Shown here: piece after piece, positions 6,824-14,530 of the stretch
Layout: every line of letters begins with the position of its first letter
How positions within the stretch are numbered: the first letter of the stretch is position 1
IMG/VR virus record: IMGVR_UViG_3300027708_000233
Location: 1-29,576 of that record
Length of the DNA stretch: 29,576 nucleotides
From: a virus
Strand: one strand, 5' to 3'
Notes under the pieces: model-generated
Database searches by the model: none
Told to the model about the DNA's origin: nothing
The model's input: only the letters and a program-made list of their open reading frames with translations
Translations under genes and position numbers: made by a program

Positions 6824-6988
6824 TCACTTAGAATAGATAACCGACAAGTAGCCAGCGATGTAAGAATCAGTAGCACCAATCATAACACGTAATTGATTAA
6901 CCACAGAATCAAGAGTAAAATTATCAGGGAGCCAACCAGAAGACAGGTCAGCACCAGCATCAGTAATTCCTTTTATATAATCATTCAT
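6824..6988 (-). CDS. Hypothetical protein, first gene of operon
   Basis: This 54-residue protein starts MNDYIKGITDAGADLSSGWL, with no recognisable domain; the C-terminal part (YIAGYLSVIYSK) is mildly hydrophobic. I chose ATG at 6988 because AAGG lies 5 nt upstream (AAAAAGGTTACTATG). A longer form starting MMKKVTMND at 7006 is possible, but would leave only a few bases between the -10 box and the start. It is the first gene behind the promoter at 7017-7045. Function unknown. Confidence 0.6.
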   Translation of the reverse strand: MNDYIKGITDAGADLSSGWLPDNFTLDSVVNQLRVMIGATDSYIAGYLSVIYSK

Positions 6989-7016
6989 AGTAACCTTTTT
7001 CATCATTTATACAACT

Positions 7017-7045
7017 ATTATACGCTAGATTTGCATTAAAGTAAA
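7017..7045 (-). promoter_or_regulatory. Sigma70-type promoter, TTTACT-17-TATAAT
   Basis: On the minus strand TTTACT (7045-7040), 17 nt, then TATAAT (7022-7017). It lies within ATTTCGCTTTACTTTAAT (7052-7035), an 18-nt element repeated without mismatch at 27239-27222 at exactly the same distance from TATAAT. A hairpin terminator sits just upstream (7059-7081), so this is a clean transcription-unit boundary. Confidence 0.78.
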
Positions 7046-7058
7046 GCGAAATGTTGAA

Positions 7059-7081
7059 AAACCCTACAAAAAGTAGGGTTT
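7059..7081 (-). terminator. Rho-independent terminator
   Basis: A perfect 9-bp stem (AAACCCTAC / GTAGGGTTT) encloses a 5-nt loop. Read on the minus strand the hairpin is followed by TTC, and with the last stem bases gives a five-T run (GGGTTTTTC). It lies 25 nt after the stop of the 72-residue membrane-protein gene and ends that unit before the next promoter. The T-run is short, so efficiency is uncertain. Confidence 0.75.
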
Positions 7082-7105
7082 ACGTAAGTTATTGATTTAG
7101 AAAAG

Positions 7106-7324
7106 TTATTTAGTAGGGAATAAATGGTCTAAAAAGTTCGTTTGAAAGACCCGATCAAGTCTTCGCCCAAGGGATGGGTGAAGAACTAGTAGAATTTGAA
7201 ATGTTATGACAAGCGATCCTGTGCATATTACCCAAAGAGCCGAAAATATTGGAACTATAATAAATGCGAGAATCCAAGCTAGAAGTTGACACAGTTTCAA
7301 TAGTATTTTATATAACGATAACAT
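7106..7324 (-). CDS. Small membrane protein (72 aa)
   Basis: The protein has 72 residues with two closely spaced hydrophobic segments, about 9-30 (LKLCQLLAWILAFIIVPIFS) and 32-50 (LWVICTGSLVITFQILLVL). A basic C-terminal tail follows (SLGRRLDRVFQTNFLDHLF). I do not recognise the family. It is the last gene before the hairpin at 7059-7081, at the 3' end of the nucleotide-metabolism unit. The ribosome site is weak (GAAAG). It might be an accessory lysis or superinfection-exclusion protein, but nothing in the sequence decides this. Confidence 0.6.
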   Translation of the reverse strand: MLSLYKILLKLCQLLAWILAFIIVPIFSALWVICTGSLVITFQILLVLHPSLGRRLDRVFQTNFLDHLFPTK

Positions 7325-7337
7325 TGGTTTCTTTCAA

Positions 7338-7568
7338 TTAGACAAACATATACATGGCTTGAGCAGCAGATACAATATAACTAAATGCATTTTTATTATT
7401 TGATAATTCTTTAACAGCTTTGACTTGCCAAATTTCTTGAACGATAGTTTGATACTCTTCTTTCGTTAATTCTTCCGACTCATATTGTTCACGAACAACT
7501 AATAATTCATTTGCTAATTTTGAAGCTGGACCACCCAAACTTGCTATTTCTCTTAATTCTGATAACAT
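7338..7568 (-). CDS. Hypothetical helical protein (76 aa)
   Basis: The 76 residues form an alanine-, glutamate- and leucine-rich helical protein beginning MLSELREIASLGGPASKLAN. LLVVREQYESEELTKEEYQT follows, and the end is hydrophobic (YIVSAAQAMYMFV). From memory, similar short proteins (LVVREQYExGExTxEEY pattern) occur in T4-like marine phages with no function assigned; this was not checked. The ribosome site AAGGAT lies about 6 nt before the ATG. It sits between the four-segment membrane protein and the small membrane protein. Confidence 0.6.
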   Translation of the reverse strand: MLSELREIASLGGPASKLANELLVVREQYESEELTKEEYQTIVQEIWQVKAVKELSNNKNAFSYIVSAAQAMYMFV

Positions 7569-7597
7569 TTAGTGATCCTTTTATACAGATTAGAATT

Positions 7598-8749
7598 TTA
7601 AGTATTTTCTGAAGAAGAGAATACTTCTCTTGCTTTTTTCAAGAATGCTTTTGTTCGTGATGGTATATCAGCATTCCTATCTGCTACACGATCATATAAC
7701 TTAGGTTCCCATTCAGTTGTATCATCAATTTTAATATCTAATTCATCTTCTGTAGTAGGAACATAATTAACAACTGTTTTTTCAACAATATGTTCATCAC
7801 CTTTAACAGATAAATGAGCATCATCTGTTGTACAGAAATTATCTTCTAATTTAACTTCAGTCGTTTCTACTTCTGGCTCATAGTATGTAGTTGTCCAGTT
7901 TACTGGATTAGATACTGGCGGATATCCATGCTGATATGGTTCTTCAGGAGGAGTTGTAACTACTTCTGGATTACCAGCAAATATTTCTAAACCAGCATTT
8001 TCATCTTCGCGTTTTTGATTCCAGTTAGCAGCAACTAATAATAAAACTGCCAATGGATCAAATACTGAAACAATAAGGATAATAACCCAGCGGACTGATT
8101 TTTCTAAAATATCTTCGCTTGGATTATCTCCATAAATTAATGCTGCTATGTATTTGATTGGTCCAACTTCTGCTTCGACTTTACGGACTTCTGAAGCGAT
8201 TGGTGCACGTTCTTCGTTGTACTTGGCGATCTTGGCTTGCGTGTCCCCGATTTCTTTAAGGATTCTTTGACGATCTTTTTGCTGTCCTCGTCTAATGGAA
8301 ATGGCACGCTCTGTTCCGTTGGCATCTGTGGTTCTTGAAAGGGTGCTGTCAACTTGAGAATCCAGTTGAGAAAGTTCTTTACGATTTGCATTTATATTTT
8401 CCTTTTCGGTTTTAATCTTTTCATCTATTAATGATAATTTTGCTGCTACATCACCAGAGGGGATTGCTTGATCTAAATGAGCTTTAGATAAGTACCCAAA
8501 AATACCCATTGATGTCAACAACATTAAAATAACTAATGCTATTGTAAAGTATGTTTTTAGTAATACTGGAACTTCTTTCCAATTACGATATAACCATGAC
8601 GCAACTACTAATTTAGATGCTTCAAGCAAAGATCCCATAATGAAAATGGGCACGACTGACGCTGCAAAAATTGCAACTAATCCCATTATAGAATAAAATG
8701 CAGCGCAAGCAGATAATGCCAATGCTGTTGCGAATAGTAGATATGTCAT
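7598..8749 (-). CDS. Multi-pass membrane protein with coiled coil (383 aa)
   Basis: The N-terminal 90 residues hold three hydrophobic segments (about 1-20, 22-46, 63-87). Then comes a long charged coiled coil (about 100-195: KLSLIDEKIKTEKENINANR and following), a fourth hydrophobic region (about 220-242, WVIILIVSVFDPLAVLLLVA) and an acidic, threonine-rich C-terminal tail. I recall this family in marine T4-like phages as an uncharacterised membrane protein. The topology suggests an inner-membrane anchor with an extended stalk. Its ATG overlaps the stop of the GIY-YIG gene (ATGA). Function unknown; remodelling of the host membrane or secretion apparatus is speculation. Confidence 0.75.
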   Translation of the reverse strand: MTYLLFATALALSACAAFYSIMGLVAIFAASVVPIFIMGSLLEASKLVVASWLYRNWKEVPVLLKTYFTIALVILMLLTSMGIFGYLSKAHLDQAIPSGDVAAKLSLIDEKIKTEKENINANRKELSQLDSQVDSTLSRTTDANGTERAISIRRGQQKDRQRILKEIGDTQAKIAKYNEERAPIASEVRKVEAEVGPIKYIAALIYGDNPSEDILEKSVRWVIILIVSVFDPLAVLLLVAANWNQKREDENAGLEIFAGNPEVVTTPPEEPYQHGYPPVSNPVNWTTTYYEPEVETTEVKLEDNFCTTDDAHLSVKGDEHIVEKTVVNYVPTTEDELDIKIDDTTEWEPKLYDRVADRNADIPSRTKAFLKKAREVFSSSENT

Positions 8750-9171
8750 AGTTTATTTTTAATATGAGAACCATGGACTCTTACTGAGATTTGTCCATTA
8801 TAATAGTCGTCTGATTCTAATACTTTCCTTCCAAATTGCTCACGTGCTTCCACGTAAGAACACTCTGCCTTAGATTTACAAAAAAATAAAATCTCACGTA
8901 TAAAGTTTTCTTTACCAAGAGACTCAACATCTTTATTTAGTTCTATGCTAGAACCATAATAATCAAGCCAATCACTATTAATTTTTGACTTAATCTTTTT
9001 TCTTTTCTTTATTCCATTTTTCTGAGTAACCATTTTATAGGTTGTCTTAGAAAACTTAGCTAATTTTTTACCTACATACATGCGACTTGTGGCTTTGTTC
9101 GTAATTAAATAAACAAAGCCAACGCAGTCTTCTGGTAATTCTTCAATGATACTGTTATTAAATGTCCACAT
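8746..9171 (-). CDS. GIY-YIG-like nuclease
   Basis: This 141-residue protein has a GIY-YIG-type core: GFVYLITN (18-25, standing for GIY) and MYVGKK (31-36, standing for YIG). Downstream are FIREIL with R92, a candidate catalytic glutamate in YVEAREQ (E108 or E111), and N125. It has a lysine-rich insertion (NGIKKRKKIKSKINSDW) that could contact nucleic acid. Stand-alone GIY-YIG proteins in T4-like phages range from homing endonucleases (Seg type) to host-DNA or RNA nucleases. No separate DNA-recognition domain is visible here, so I do not call it a homing endonuclease. It overlaps the membrane-protein gene by 4 nt. Confidence 0.75.
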   Translation of the reverse strand: MWTFNNSIIEELPEDCVGFVYLITNKATSRMYVGKKLAKFSKTTYKMVTQKNGIKKRKKIKSKINSDWLDYYGSSIELNKDVESLGKENFIREILFFCKSKAECSYVEAREQFGRKVLESDDYYNGQISVRVHGSHIKNKL

Positions 9172-9184
9172 AGTGGACTATTTA

Positions 9185-9448
9185 TTATACTTTTGTGCAA
9201 CCTAAATCTGCGGTTGAATTTGGACCAAACATAGCATTGTATGCATTTTCTATATCTGAATTTGGTTTTGTAGTAGCTACAATATTTGATGTGTATAATG
9301 TAACAGTGCCCATTCCGAAACCCATGTATGGCTCTAAATTAGATTGACCAAAAATCGCTGGATATGATACATTAAATGATAATGGAGAATTACCTGTTAC
9401 ATTACCAATGATAATCTCATTAGTAGAAAGTTTAAAAACTAATATCAT
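9185..9448 (-). CDS. Sm-like small protein
   Basis: The 87 residues begin MILVFKLSTNEIIIGNVTGN, the typical opening of an Sm/LSm-fold strand pair (hydrophobic strand, turn with acidic residue, EIIG). A strand of the form LSFNVSYPAIF and a late strand TVTLYTSNIVATTKP follow. Marine phages carry many such short proteins annotated as LSm-like; they may bind RNA. The start overlaps the stop of the oxygenase gene (ATGA) with GAGG 8 nt ahead. An Sm-like assignment from strand pattern alone is tentative, since no invariant residues exist. Confidence 0.6.
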   Translation of the reverse strand: MILVFKLSTNEIIIGNVTGNSPLSFNVSYPAIFGQSNLEPYMGFGMGTVTLYTSNIVATTKPNSDIENAYNAMFGPNSTADLGCTKV

Positions 9449-10017
9449 TCATTACCTCTTTTAATTTTAATATTCATTGCTAATGAAAGCCTTGGTTCTT
9501 TACTCATATTGGAATCAACCCCATGTAGTAAATATCCAGGTATCAGTATTAATTTTCCTGTTATCGGTTTAATATAAATTTGTCTTGCACAATCTGCGAT
9601 TTGGATACCCGCATCATTCCAGAAACTGACTTCATTGAATATATGTGGGGGTCTTGGATCATATACTGTTAAATCTGGATGCTCTGGTAACGCATGAATA
9701 TAATATACTGCAATTATATCTGTTGCGCCATGGGAGTGTGCCTGATTTGGCTGACCATAGTTTTGAGTAGTAACCCATGCTCGTTTAATAAGGAGTTCTG
9801 GATCTAGTTTATCATAAAATTTAGAAAGATAATCTTTACAACAAGAAAAAACCCATTGTGTAAATTTGTTATCTTTATCTTCCATAATATTAAACTCATT
9901 ACCTTGATTATCATATGGTTGATTGACCATGTCTACTACCATTTGATGTAAATTAGATTCTTCTAATTGATACTCTGCAATTGGAGTGCTCCAAATTTCA
10001 CGATATTCACTCTTCAT
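9445..10017 (-). CDS. 2OG-Fe(II) oxygenase (PF13759-like)
   Basis: Starting at ATG 10017 the protein has 190 residues. The pattern AWVTTQNYGQPNQAHSHGAT (80-99), VYYIHALPEHPDLTVYDPRP, GKLILIPGYLLHGVDSN (distal H165) and RLSLAMNIK (R176) matches the family of putative 2OG-Fe(II) oxygenases, in which a H-x-H/H-x-D region, an FxDPR-like strand, a distal histidine and an RxSxAxN arginine form the active site. Iron ligands are probably among H94, H96, D100 and H165. A start 20 codons upstream is possible, but GAGG about 12 nt before 10017 and the small overlap with the zinc-ribbon gene favour the shorter form. Such proteins in marine phages are common and of unknown substrate. Confidence 0.8.
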   Translation of the reverse strand: MKSEYREIWSTPIAEYQLEESNLHQMVVDMVNQPYDNQGNEFNIMEDKDNKFTQWVFSCCKDYLSKFYDKLDPELLIKRAWVTTQNYGQPNQAHSHGATDIIAVYYIHALPEHPDLTVYDPRPPHIFNEVSFWNDAGIQIADCARQIYIKPITGKLILIPGYLLHGVDSNMSKEPRLSLAMNIKIKRGNE

Positions 10018-10153
10018 CAAGATCTTCTTCCTCATAGATGTCAGCTGAACACATTGGGCAATAGACGATATCTTCAAATTTAAAATCTTCGCCCTTTACT
10101 GTAATTTTACCTTCAGCTTCACATGAAGGACATTCGAATTGTTTTGTTACCAT
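10007..10153 (-). CDS. Small zinc-ribbon protein (48 aa)
   Basis: An ORF of 48 codons encodes MVTKQFECPSCEAEGKITVK, then a short linker and YCPMCSADIYEEEDLDEE. Two CPxC knuckles (C8-C11 and C32-C35) are 21 residues apart, the geometry of a rubredoxin-like zinc ribbon, and an acidic tail follows. This type is found as tiny stand-alone proteins in many T4-like phages; partners might be nucleic acid or RNA polymerase, but none is shown. It overlaps the methyltransferase stop (ATGGTAA) and the oxygenase start by 11 nt. The clean cysteine pairs make this a confident gene. Confidence 0.82.
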   Translation of the reverse strand: MVTKQFECPSCEAEGKITVKGEDFKFEDIVYCPMCSADIYEEEDLDEE

Positions 10154-10686
10154 ATAACTTTCCTATTTTCTATTTTTACTAATTTATTTGTTAATCCATA
10201 ACAATATATCCAAGTAGTCTTGTTAGAATAATTTGAAATTTTGTCTACCCACCATTCTACTGGTTTAACTGTAACATGTGCATTCTCGCCATTGGGTAAT
10301 TTAGCGATTGCTGGAATAGTACATATGCCATGATATACAAACTTATTAGACAAACTATACATCTCTTTAAAAACTGCTTCCAGTTCTTCTTCTGGTATAT
10401 GTTCTAATACATCAGTAGAAAATAATCCATCAACAGGTTTATCTGGAAGCGTATTATGAGTTTCAACTGCGGGATCATATAGAAATGGCATTATACCATT
10501 AAAATATTGTATATGAGTTTTATCAATAAAATATTGATTACCCTTACCACAACCATAATCTAATAATGTTTCAGGGTTATATTGTTTTATAAGATCTTTT
10601 AAAAAAATTACATGCTCTTTTAATGAATCTCCTGGATAGATAGATTCATCTAAGTGCATCTCTTTATAAAGATCTATATAACTCAT
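10147..10686 (-). CDS. Class I SAM-dependent methyltransferase-like protein
   Basis: The protein has 179 residues. The Rossmann motif I is LLDYGCGKGNQYFID (about 41-55), matching the glycine-rich SAM-binding loop. GLFSTDVLEHIPEEE (about 87-101) is the DVLEHI motif at the end of strand 4 seen in Ubie/Coq5-like methyltransferases. The C-terminal part is YCYGLTNKLVKI. No target-recognition domain is visible, so the acceptor (metabolite, sugar, nucleic acid or protein) is unknown. The start is ATG at 10686, giving an ATGA overlap with NrdB; a longer 5' start inside NrdB is less likely. Confidence 0.82.
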   Translation of the reverse strand: MSYIDLYKEMHLDESIYPGDSLKEHVIFLKDLIKQYNPETLLDYGCGKGNQYFIDKTHIQYFNGIMPFLYDPAVETHNTLPDKPVDGLFSTDVLEHIPEEELEAVFKEMYSLSNKFVYHGICTIPAIAKLPNGENAHVTVKPVEWWVDKISNYSNKTTWIYCYGLTNKLVKIENRKVIW

Positions 10687-11675
10687 GCAGCTTTGCCCCA
10701 CACATCATTCCAAGAACCAGACAACGCACCCTTTGCATAATCAGTAACCCTATTCTCAAAGAAGTTACCGTGTACTGGCGCATTGATCATTTCTTCAACC
10801 CATGGTAATGGGTTTTTCTTAATTTTAAAAATGCCCTTCATACCTAAACTGATAAGTCTACGATCTGCAATATAACGAATATATTTCTTAACATCTTCTG
10901 CAGACAACTCACGCATATCGGCACCTTGATAACAAAGGTCAATAAACTTATCTTCTAGTTCAACCATCTTTTCAGCAATGGTATAAATCTTTCCTTTAAG
11001 TTCATCATTCCAGATTTCATTATTTTCTTTGATAAACTCTTTAAACAAACGAATCATATTCTCAGAGTGCATTGTTTCATCAACAATAGACCAAGTAACA
11101 ATTTGACCCATTCCCTTCATCATACCATGACGAGGAAAATTAAGAAGCATAATAAAAGAACTAAACAACTGCATACCTTCGGTAAAAGCAGAGAATACAG
11201 CAATGTGCGTCGCTGTAGATTCCAACGTACCATTTTTCGAACTGAGTTCGGTAACATAATCGTGTTTATCCTTCATCTCTTGATATTCTAGAAACTCATT
11301 ATAAGTTGATTCTGGCATACCAAGAGTTTCAATTAGATGCGAGTAAGCTGCAATGTGCAATGCTTCACGTGCAGCAAAACCCATTAACATCATTCTTATT
11401 TCAGGCTGAGGGAAATAAGGAAGATAATTATTAACATAACCGCCAGCAACGTCAATGTCTCCTTGAGTGAAGAATCGGAAGATGTTCGTGAGGAATTGTT
11501 TTTCTTCATTGGTTAGTTTCTTTTTCCAGTCTTTAACGTCTTCAGCCATTGGTACTTCTGAGTGAAGCCAATGCGCTTGTTCGTGCTTCAACCACGCATC
11601 ATATGCCCATGGGTAGTTGAATGGTTTAAAATAAGTGCGTTGGTCTGTTAAATTGTTTTTCGTTTTTGTGATCAT
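10683..11675 (-). CDS. nrdB: Ribonucleotide reductase class I, small subunit
   Basis: From ATG at 11675 (AAGGAT ribosome site, 4-5 nt ahead) the protein has 330 residues. It is the radical-generating beta subunit that pairs with NrdA to convert ribonucleotides to deoxyribonucleotides. The diiron ligands line up with the E. coli protein: D73 (QGDIDV), E104 and H107 (AREALHIAAY), E166 (FTEGMQ), E200 and H203 (VDETMHSENM). The radical tyrosine is present as Y111, four residues after H107. All key residues are intact, so a conventional tyrosyl-radical enzyme is predicted. The gene starts 2 nt after nrdA ends and shares ATGA with the methyltransferase. Confidence 0.95.
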   Translation of the reverse strand: MITKTKNNLTDQRTYFKPFNYPWAYDAWLKHEQAHWLHSEVPMAEDVKDWKKKLTNEEKQFLTNIFRFFTQGDIDVAGGYVNNYLPYFPQPEIRMMLMGFAAREALHIAAYSHLIETLGMPESTYNEFLEYQEMKDKHDYVTELSSKNGTLESTATHIAVFSAFTEGMQLFSSFIMLLNFPRHGMMKGMGQIVTWSIVDETMHSENMIRLFKEFIKENNEIWNDELKGKIYTIAEKMVELEDKFIDLCYQGADMRELSAEDVKKYIRYIADRRLISLGMKGIFKIKKNPLPWVEEMINAPVHGNFFENRVTDYAKGALSGSWNDVWGKAA

Positions 11676-11677
11676 TT

Positions 11678-13477
11678 TTATCCTTCGCATGCTAAACAAG
11701 TGTCAGCATCTCCTGTTAGTGCGTGTAAGTCAATTTCTTTAATGACTTCTCTTTCTATACGCTTTGATACTTTATCTGCTTTGGCGATCTTATCGCTACG
11801 GCAATAATACATTGTTTTCAATCCTTGCTTCCATGCTTGGAAATGCACAGCATGAATATATTTAATGTGACTATCTGGTCTAAAGAATACATTCAACGAT
11901 TGCGCCTGATCTATAAATACTTGCCGATCTGCGGCATGTTGGACGACCCAACGCTGGTCGATTTCCATAGAAGTTTTGAAAACATCTTTTGTCCACTGGT
12001 CCATCCAATCGATATGCTGAACTGAACCATCATTCGCAATAATGCTAGACCACACTTCGTCTGCCCAACCCTCTTTATGACTGACTGCTTCTTTCTGGAT
12101 AATTTCATCTAACCACCTGTTCTTGTTTAGGTGAGAACCCGATAGAGTGTCTTGGCGATAAGCATTGGCACGATAAGGTTCAATAGAAGGACTAGTATTG
12201 CCCATGAGAATGGAAGAAGAAGCATTGGGAGCAATAGCCATAAGATGACTAAACCTATTCCCAGTACCCACTGCATCAGGAGCTTCACCACGCTCCAATC
12301 CCAATTGTTTGTTCGCTTCATCTAATTGACCTCTAATATGCGTAAAGATTTGCTTATTTCTACCAATAGCCATTGGAGATTCCCAAGGCAAATTATTTCT
12401 TTGAAGGTATGCATGCCAGCCTAAAGCACCGATACCAATACTACGTTCTTGTTTTGCTGAATAGATTGCACGCTTAATAGTTTTTGGTGCGTTGTCAATA
12501 AAATATTGAAGCACGTTATCAAGCATCTCAGCAACGTCTTTGAGAAACAGTGGCTCATTTTTCCAAGCATCATAATGTTCAAGATTCAATGAAGACAAAC
12601 AACAAACAGCAGTGCGTTTTTCATTGGTTGGTAGAATAATTTCTGAACAAAGATTAGACTGATTAATACTCAATCCCTTATCTTTTAACCATTGAGGCAT
12701 CTTACGATTAGATTCATCAATGAAGTGAATATATGGTTCACCAGTCATCATGCGCATTTCAAGAATACGTTGCCATAGTTCTTTGGCTGAAACTGTTTCA
12801 CGAACTTCATTTGATGCAGGATCTACTAGCTTCCAAGAGTCATCAAAGTTTGGATCTATCATTGCTTTCTCAATAATTTCCATAAACGCATCTGGGATGT
12901 TAATACCATGATGCATATTCAAGCAACGCATATTCTGGTCGCCTGTTGGTTTACGCATCTCTAAGAAGTTGATAATGTCTGGGTGGTCGATGCTAAGATA
13001 AGCAGCATAACTTCCACGACGAGTGCGCCCTTGACGATATGCAAGTGATGAAGCATCGTACATTTTGAGGTGAGGCATAACTCCAGTACTCTTATCGTCA
13101 GCAGAACGAATACCAAAGCCAATACCAACACCACCCCCAAGCATTGACAGCCAATTTGTTTCAGATAAATTATCAACTAGTCCCTCTGCAGTATCTTCAA
13201 TATAATTAAGGAAACATGATATAGGCATGCCACGCTTACTACGACCAAAACTGAGAATGGGAGTAGAATAAGAGAGCCAATGTTTACTGCTGTATTCATA
13301 TAGTCTTTGTGCATGTTCTGGATTACTTCCAAATGTTTTACTTACAAAAGCGAATCTCTCTTGTGGGCTCACTTCATCATCCTTCATATAACTTTCTTTT
13401 AATCTTAGTTTACCTAATTCGTCAAATAAACTATCACGTGAATAATCTACGTTAATGCCACCCACTATATCTGCCAT
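11678..13477 (-). CDS. nrdA: Ribonucleotide reductase class I, large subunit (no ATP-cone)
   Basis: This 599-residue catalytic alpha subunit has the active-site residues of class I reductases. C88 (ISCFLN) is the first of the redox pair; N275, C277 and E279 form SNLCSE, carrying the thiyl-radical cysteine. C292/C293 (AVCCLSS) gives the second of the pair, and Y557/Y558 (KTMYYCRS) the radical relay. C594 and C597 (CLACEG) form the C-terminal cysteine pair that reduces the active site. Compared with E. coli NrdA (761 residues) the roughly 90-residue N-terminal ATP-cone is absent: the sequence opens at the first helices of the alpha/beta barrel. The enzyme should therefore lack dATP inhibition through that cone, while specificity-site regulation may remain. 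It is followed immediately by nrdB. Confidence 0.95.
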   Translation of the reverse strand: MADIVGGINVDYSRDSLFDELGKLRLKESYMKDDEVSPQERFAFVSKTFGSNPEHAQRLYEYSSKHWLSYSTPILSFGRSKRGMPISCFLNYIEDTAEGLVDNLSETNWLSMLGGGVGIGFGIRSADDKSTGVMPHLKMYDASSLAYRQGRTRRGSYAAYLSIDHPDIINFLEMRKPTGDQNMRCLNMHHGINIPDAFMEIIEKAMIDPNFDDSWKLVDPASNEVRETVSAKELWQRILEMRMMTGEPYIHFIDESNRKMPQWLKDKGLSINQSNLCSEIILPTNEKRTAVCCLSSLNLEHYDAWKNEPLFLKDVAEMLDNVLQYFIDNAPKTIKRAIYSAKQERSIGIGALGWHAYLQRNNLPWESPMAIGRNKQIFTHIRGQLDEANKQLGLERGEAPDAVGTGNRFSHLMAIAPNASSSILMGNTSPSIEPYRANAYRQDTLSGSHLNKNRWLDEIIQKEAVSHKEGWADEVWSSIIANDGSVQHIDWMDQWTKDVFKTSMEIDQRWVVQHAADRQVFIDQAQSLNVFFRPDSHIKYIHAVHFQAWKQGLKTMYYCRSDKIAKADKVSKRIEREVIKEIDLHALTGDADTCLACEG

Positions 13478-13490
13478 ACTTACTCCGTTA

Positions 13491-14522
13491 TTATATTTTT
13501 TTCCAACTACTAAACTTTAATTTCGCTTCCATGCCAGAGAAGGTATTTGTATTTATGGTATTAATAATCTCGTCAGGCTTCATATTACCATGTAAAACCA
13601 TATCATTAATATCTTTTTGATCAATATATTCTGGAAACATACAAACAGAATATCCTGCTTCAATATTCTTTTCAAGGAACTTAGTTATCTCTTTGCTTCT
13701 TGGTTCATTATCCATTACTATTGTAGCATTAGCAAGCAAGCGACGAATAGTAGGAGTGTCAAAACTTGCTCCTGATACAGCGATTGCGTTAGGTAAAAAT
13801 AACGAATCAAGCGGTCCTTCAACAACATATATACGTTTGCTATAATCCAAGCGATCGAGTCCATAAATCTTCTCCTGTGTTTCATCAACTTTAATAGTAT
13901 AATACTTAGGTTCTTCTTTACCGTATGCTCTGCCTTGGAAAGCAAAACATTTACCAGCTGGAGTAAAGAAAGGAATAACCATCCTAGGATGTTCATCCTG
14001 AATTGGTTCTTGAAACTTTGGTGTTACCGAATTAACAAATGCTTTAAATTTTGGCGCAAAATACAAAAGACTCCATTTATCTTTTGGAATCTTTCTATCA
14101 ATAACATATTGAACTGCAGGATGCGTTAATGGTAACTTATCTAAACGAGATAAGCTAAAGAGAATATCATCTTCGAGTAATTCTTCTTTGGGAGTTTCTA
14201 GAATGACGCTTGTTACTTTAACGTCTTTGTGATCATGATGTTTTGATGCGCCAGCTTTGTAGCGTTCTAAAACATATTCATCATAAAGTTTAGTATCAAC
14301 ATACTTGATAAGATTACCAAGATTAGTTCCATATCCACAATTATGGCATTTTACAAATAACTCTTGCTCACCACGATAAATGTAACCACGTGCTTTGAGT
14401 TTGTTCTTGGAAGAATCACCACACACTGGACATGAGTAGTTCCAGAGGTAGTCTTTCTTTTGTTTGAAGTTCCTTAGACGAGTGCCAAGGATTTGTGCGT
14501 ATTTGTTGTCTATATAGAGCAT
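13491..14522 (-). CDS. 61: DNA primase, T4 gp61 type
   Basis: The protein has 343 residues, the same size as T4 gp61 (342). A Cys4 zinc ribbon lies at C31-C34 (CPVCGDSSKNK) and C59-C62 (KCHNCGYGTNLGN). A TOPRIM-like catalytic domain follows: RIYVVEGPLDSLFLPNAIAV with the glutamate at 235, then TIVMDNEP (D271) and DQKDINDMV (D302, D305). It makes the RNA primers for lagging-strand synthesis at the phage replisome with a gp41-type helicase (not in this window). The ATG is at 14522. The -10 box of its promoter ends 8 nt earlier and no Shine-Dalgarno sequence fits, so a leaderless or near-leaderless mRNA is predicted. Confidence 0.92.
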   Translation of the reverse strand: MLYIDNKYAQILGTRLRNFKQKKDYLWNYSCPVCGDSSKNKLKARGYIYRGEQELFVKCHNCGYGTNLGNLIKYVDTKLYDEYVLERYKAGASKHHDHKDVKVTSVILETPKEELLEDDILFSLSRLDKLPLTHPAVQYVIDRKIPKDKWSLLYFAPKFKAFVNSVTPKFQEPIQDEHPRMVIPFFTPAGKCFAFQGRAYGKEEPKYYTIKVDETQEKIYGLDRLDYSKRIYVVEGPLDSLFLPNAIAVSGASFDTPTIRRLLANATIVMDNEPRSKEITKFLEKNIEAGYSVCMFPEYIDQKDINDMVLHGNMKPDEIINTINTNTFSGMEAKLKFSSWKKI

Positions 14523-14530
14523 ATAGAGTA

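Noticed and set aside
7007-7105. tRNA or small RNA in the 99-nt gap
   Set aside because: The gap is fully explained by a hairpin terminator and a promoter. No cloverleaf was seen here or in the other gaps (14523-14562, 16549-16588, 24402-24449, 27199-27244).
8746-9171. GIY-YIG gene as a mobile homing endonuclease
   Set aside because: No DNA-recognition domain, no disrupted host gene or intron, and it is tightly overlapped by an operon neighbour. A resident nuclease is more likely.
9178-9187. TATAATAAATAG just before the GIY-YIG gene as a late or sigma70 promoter
   Set aside because: The -10-like box overlaps the preceding stop and is only about 8 nt from the ATG, and no matching -35 or conserved extension is seen, unlike the five accepted promoters.
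13490-13495. TATAAT before nrdA
   Set aside because: It lies inside the 3' end of the primase gene, with AAAGTT at the -35 position. nrdA is closely preceded by primase and should be co-transcribed.
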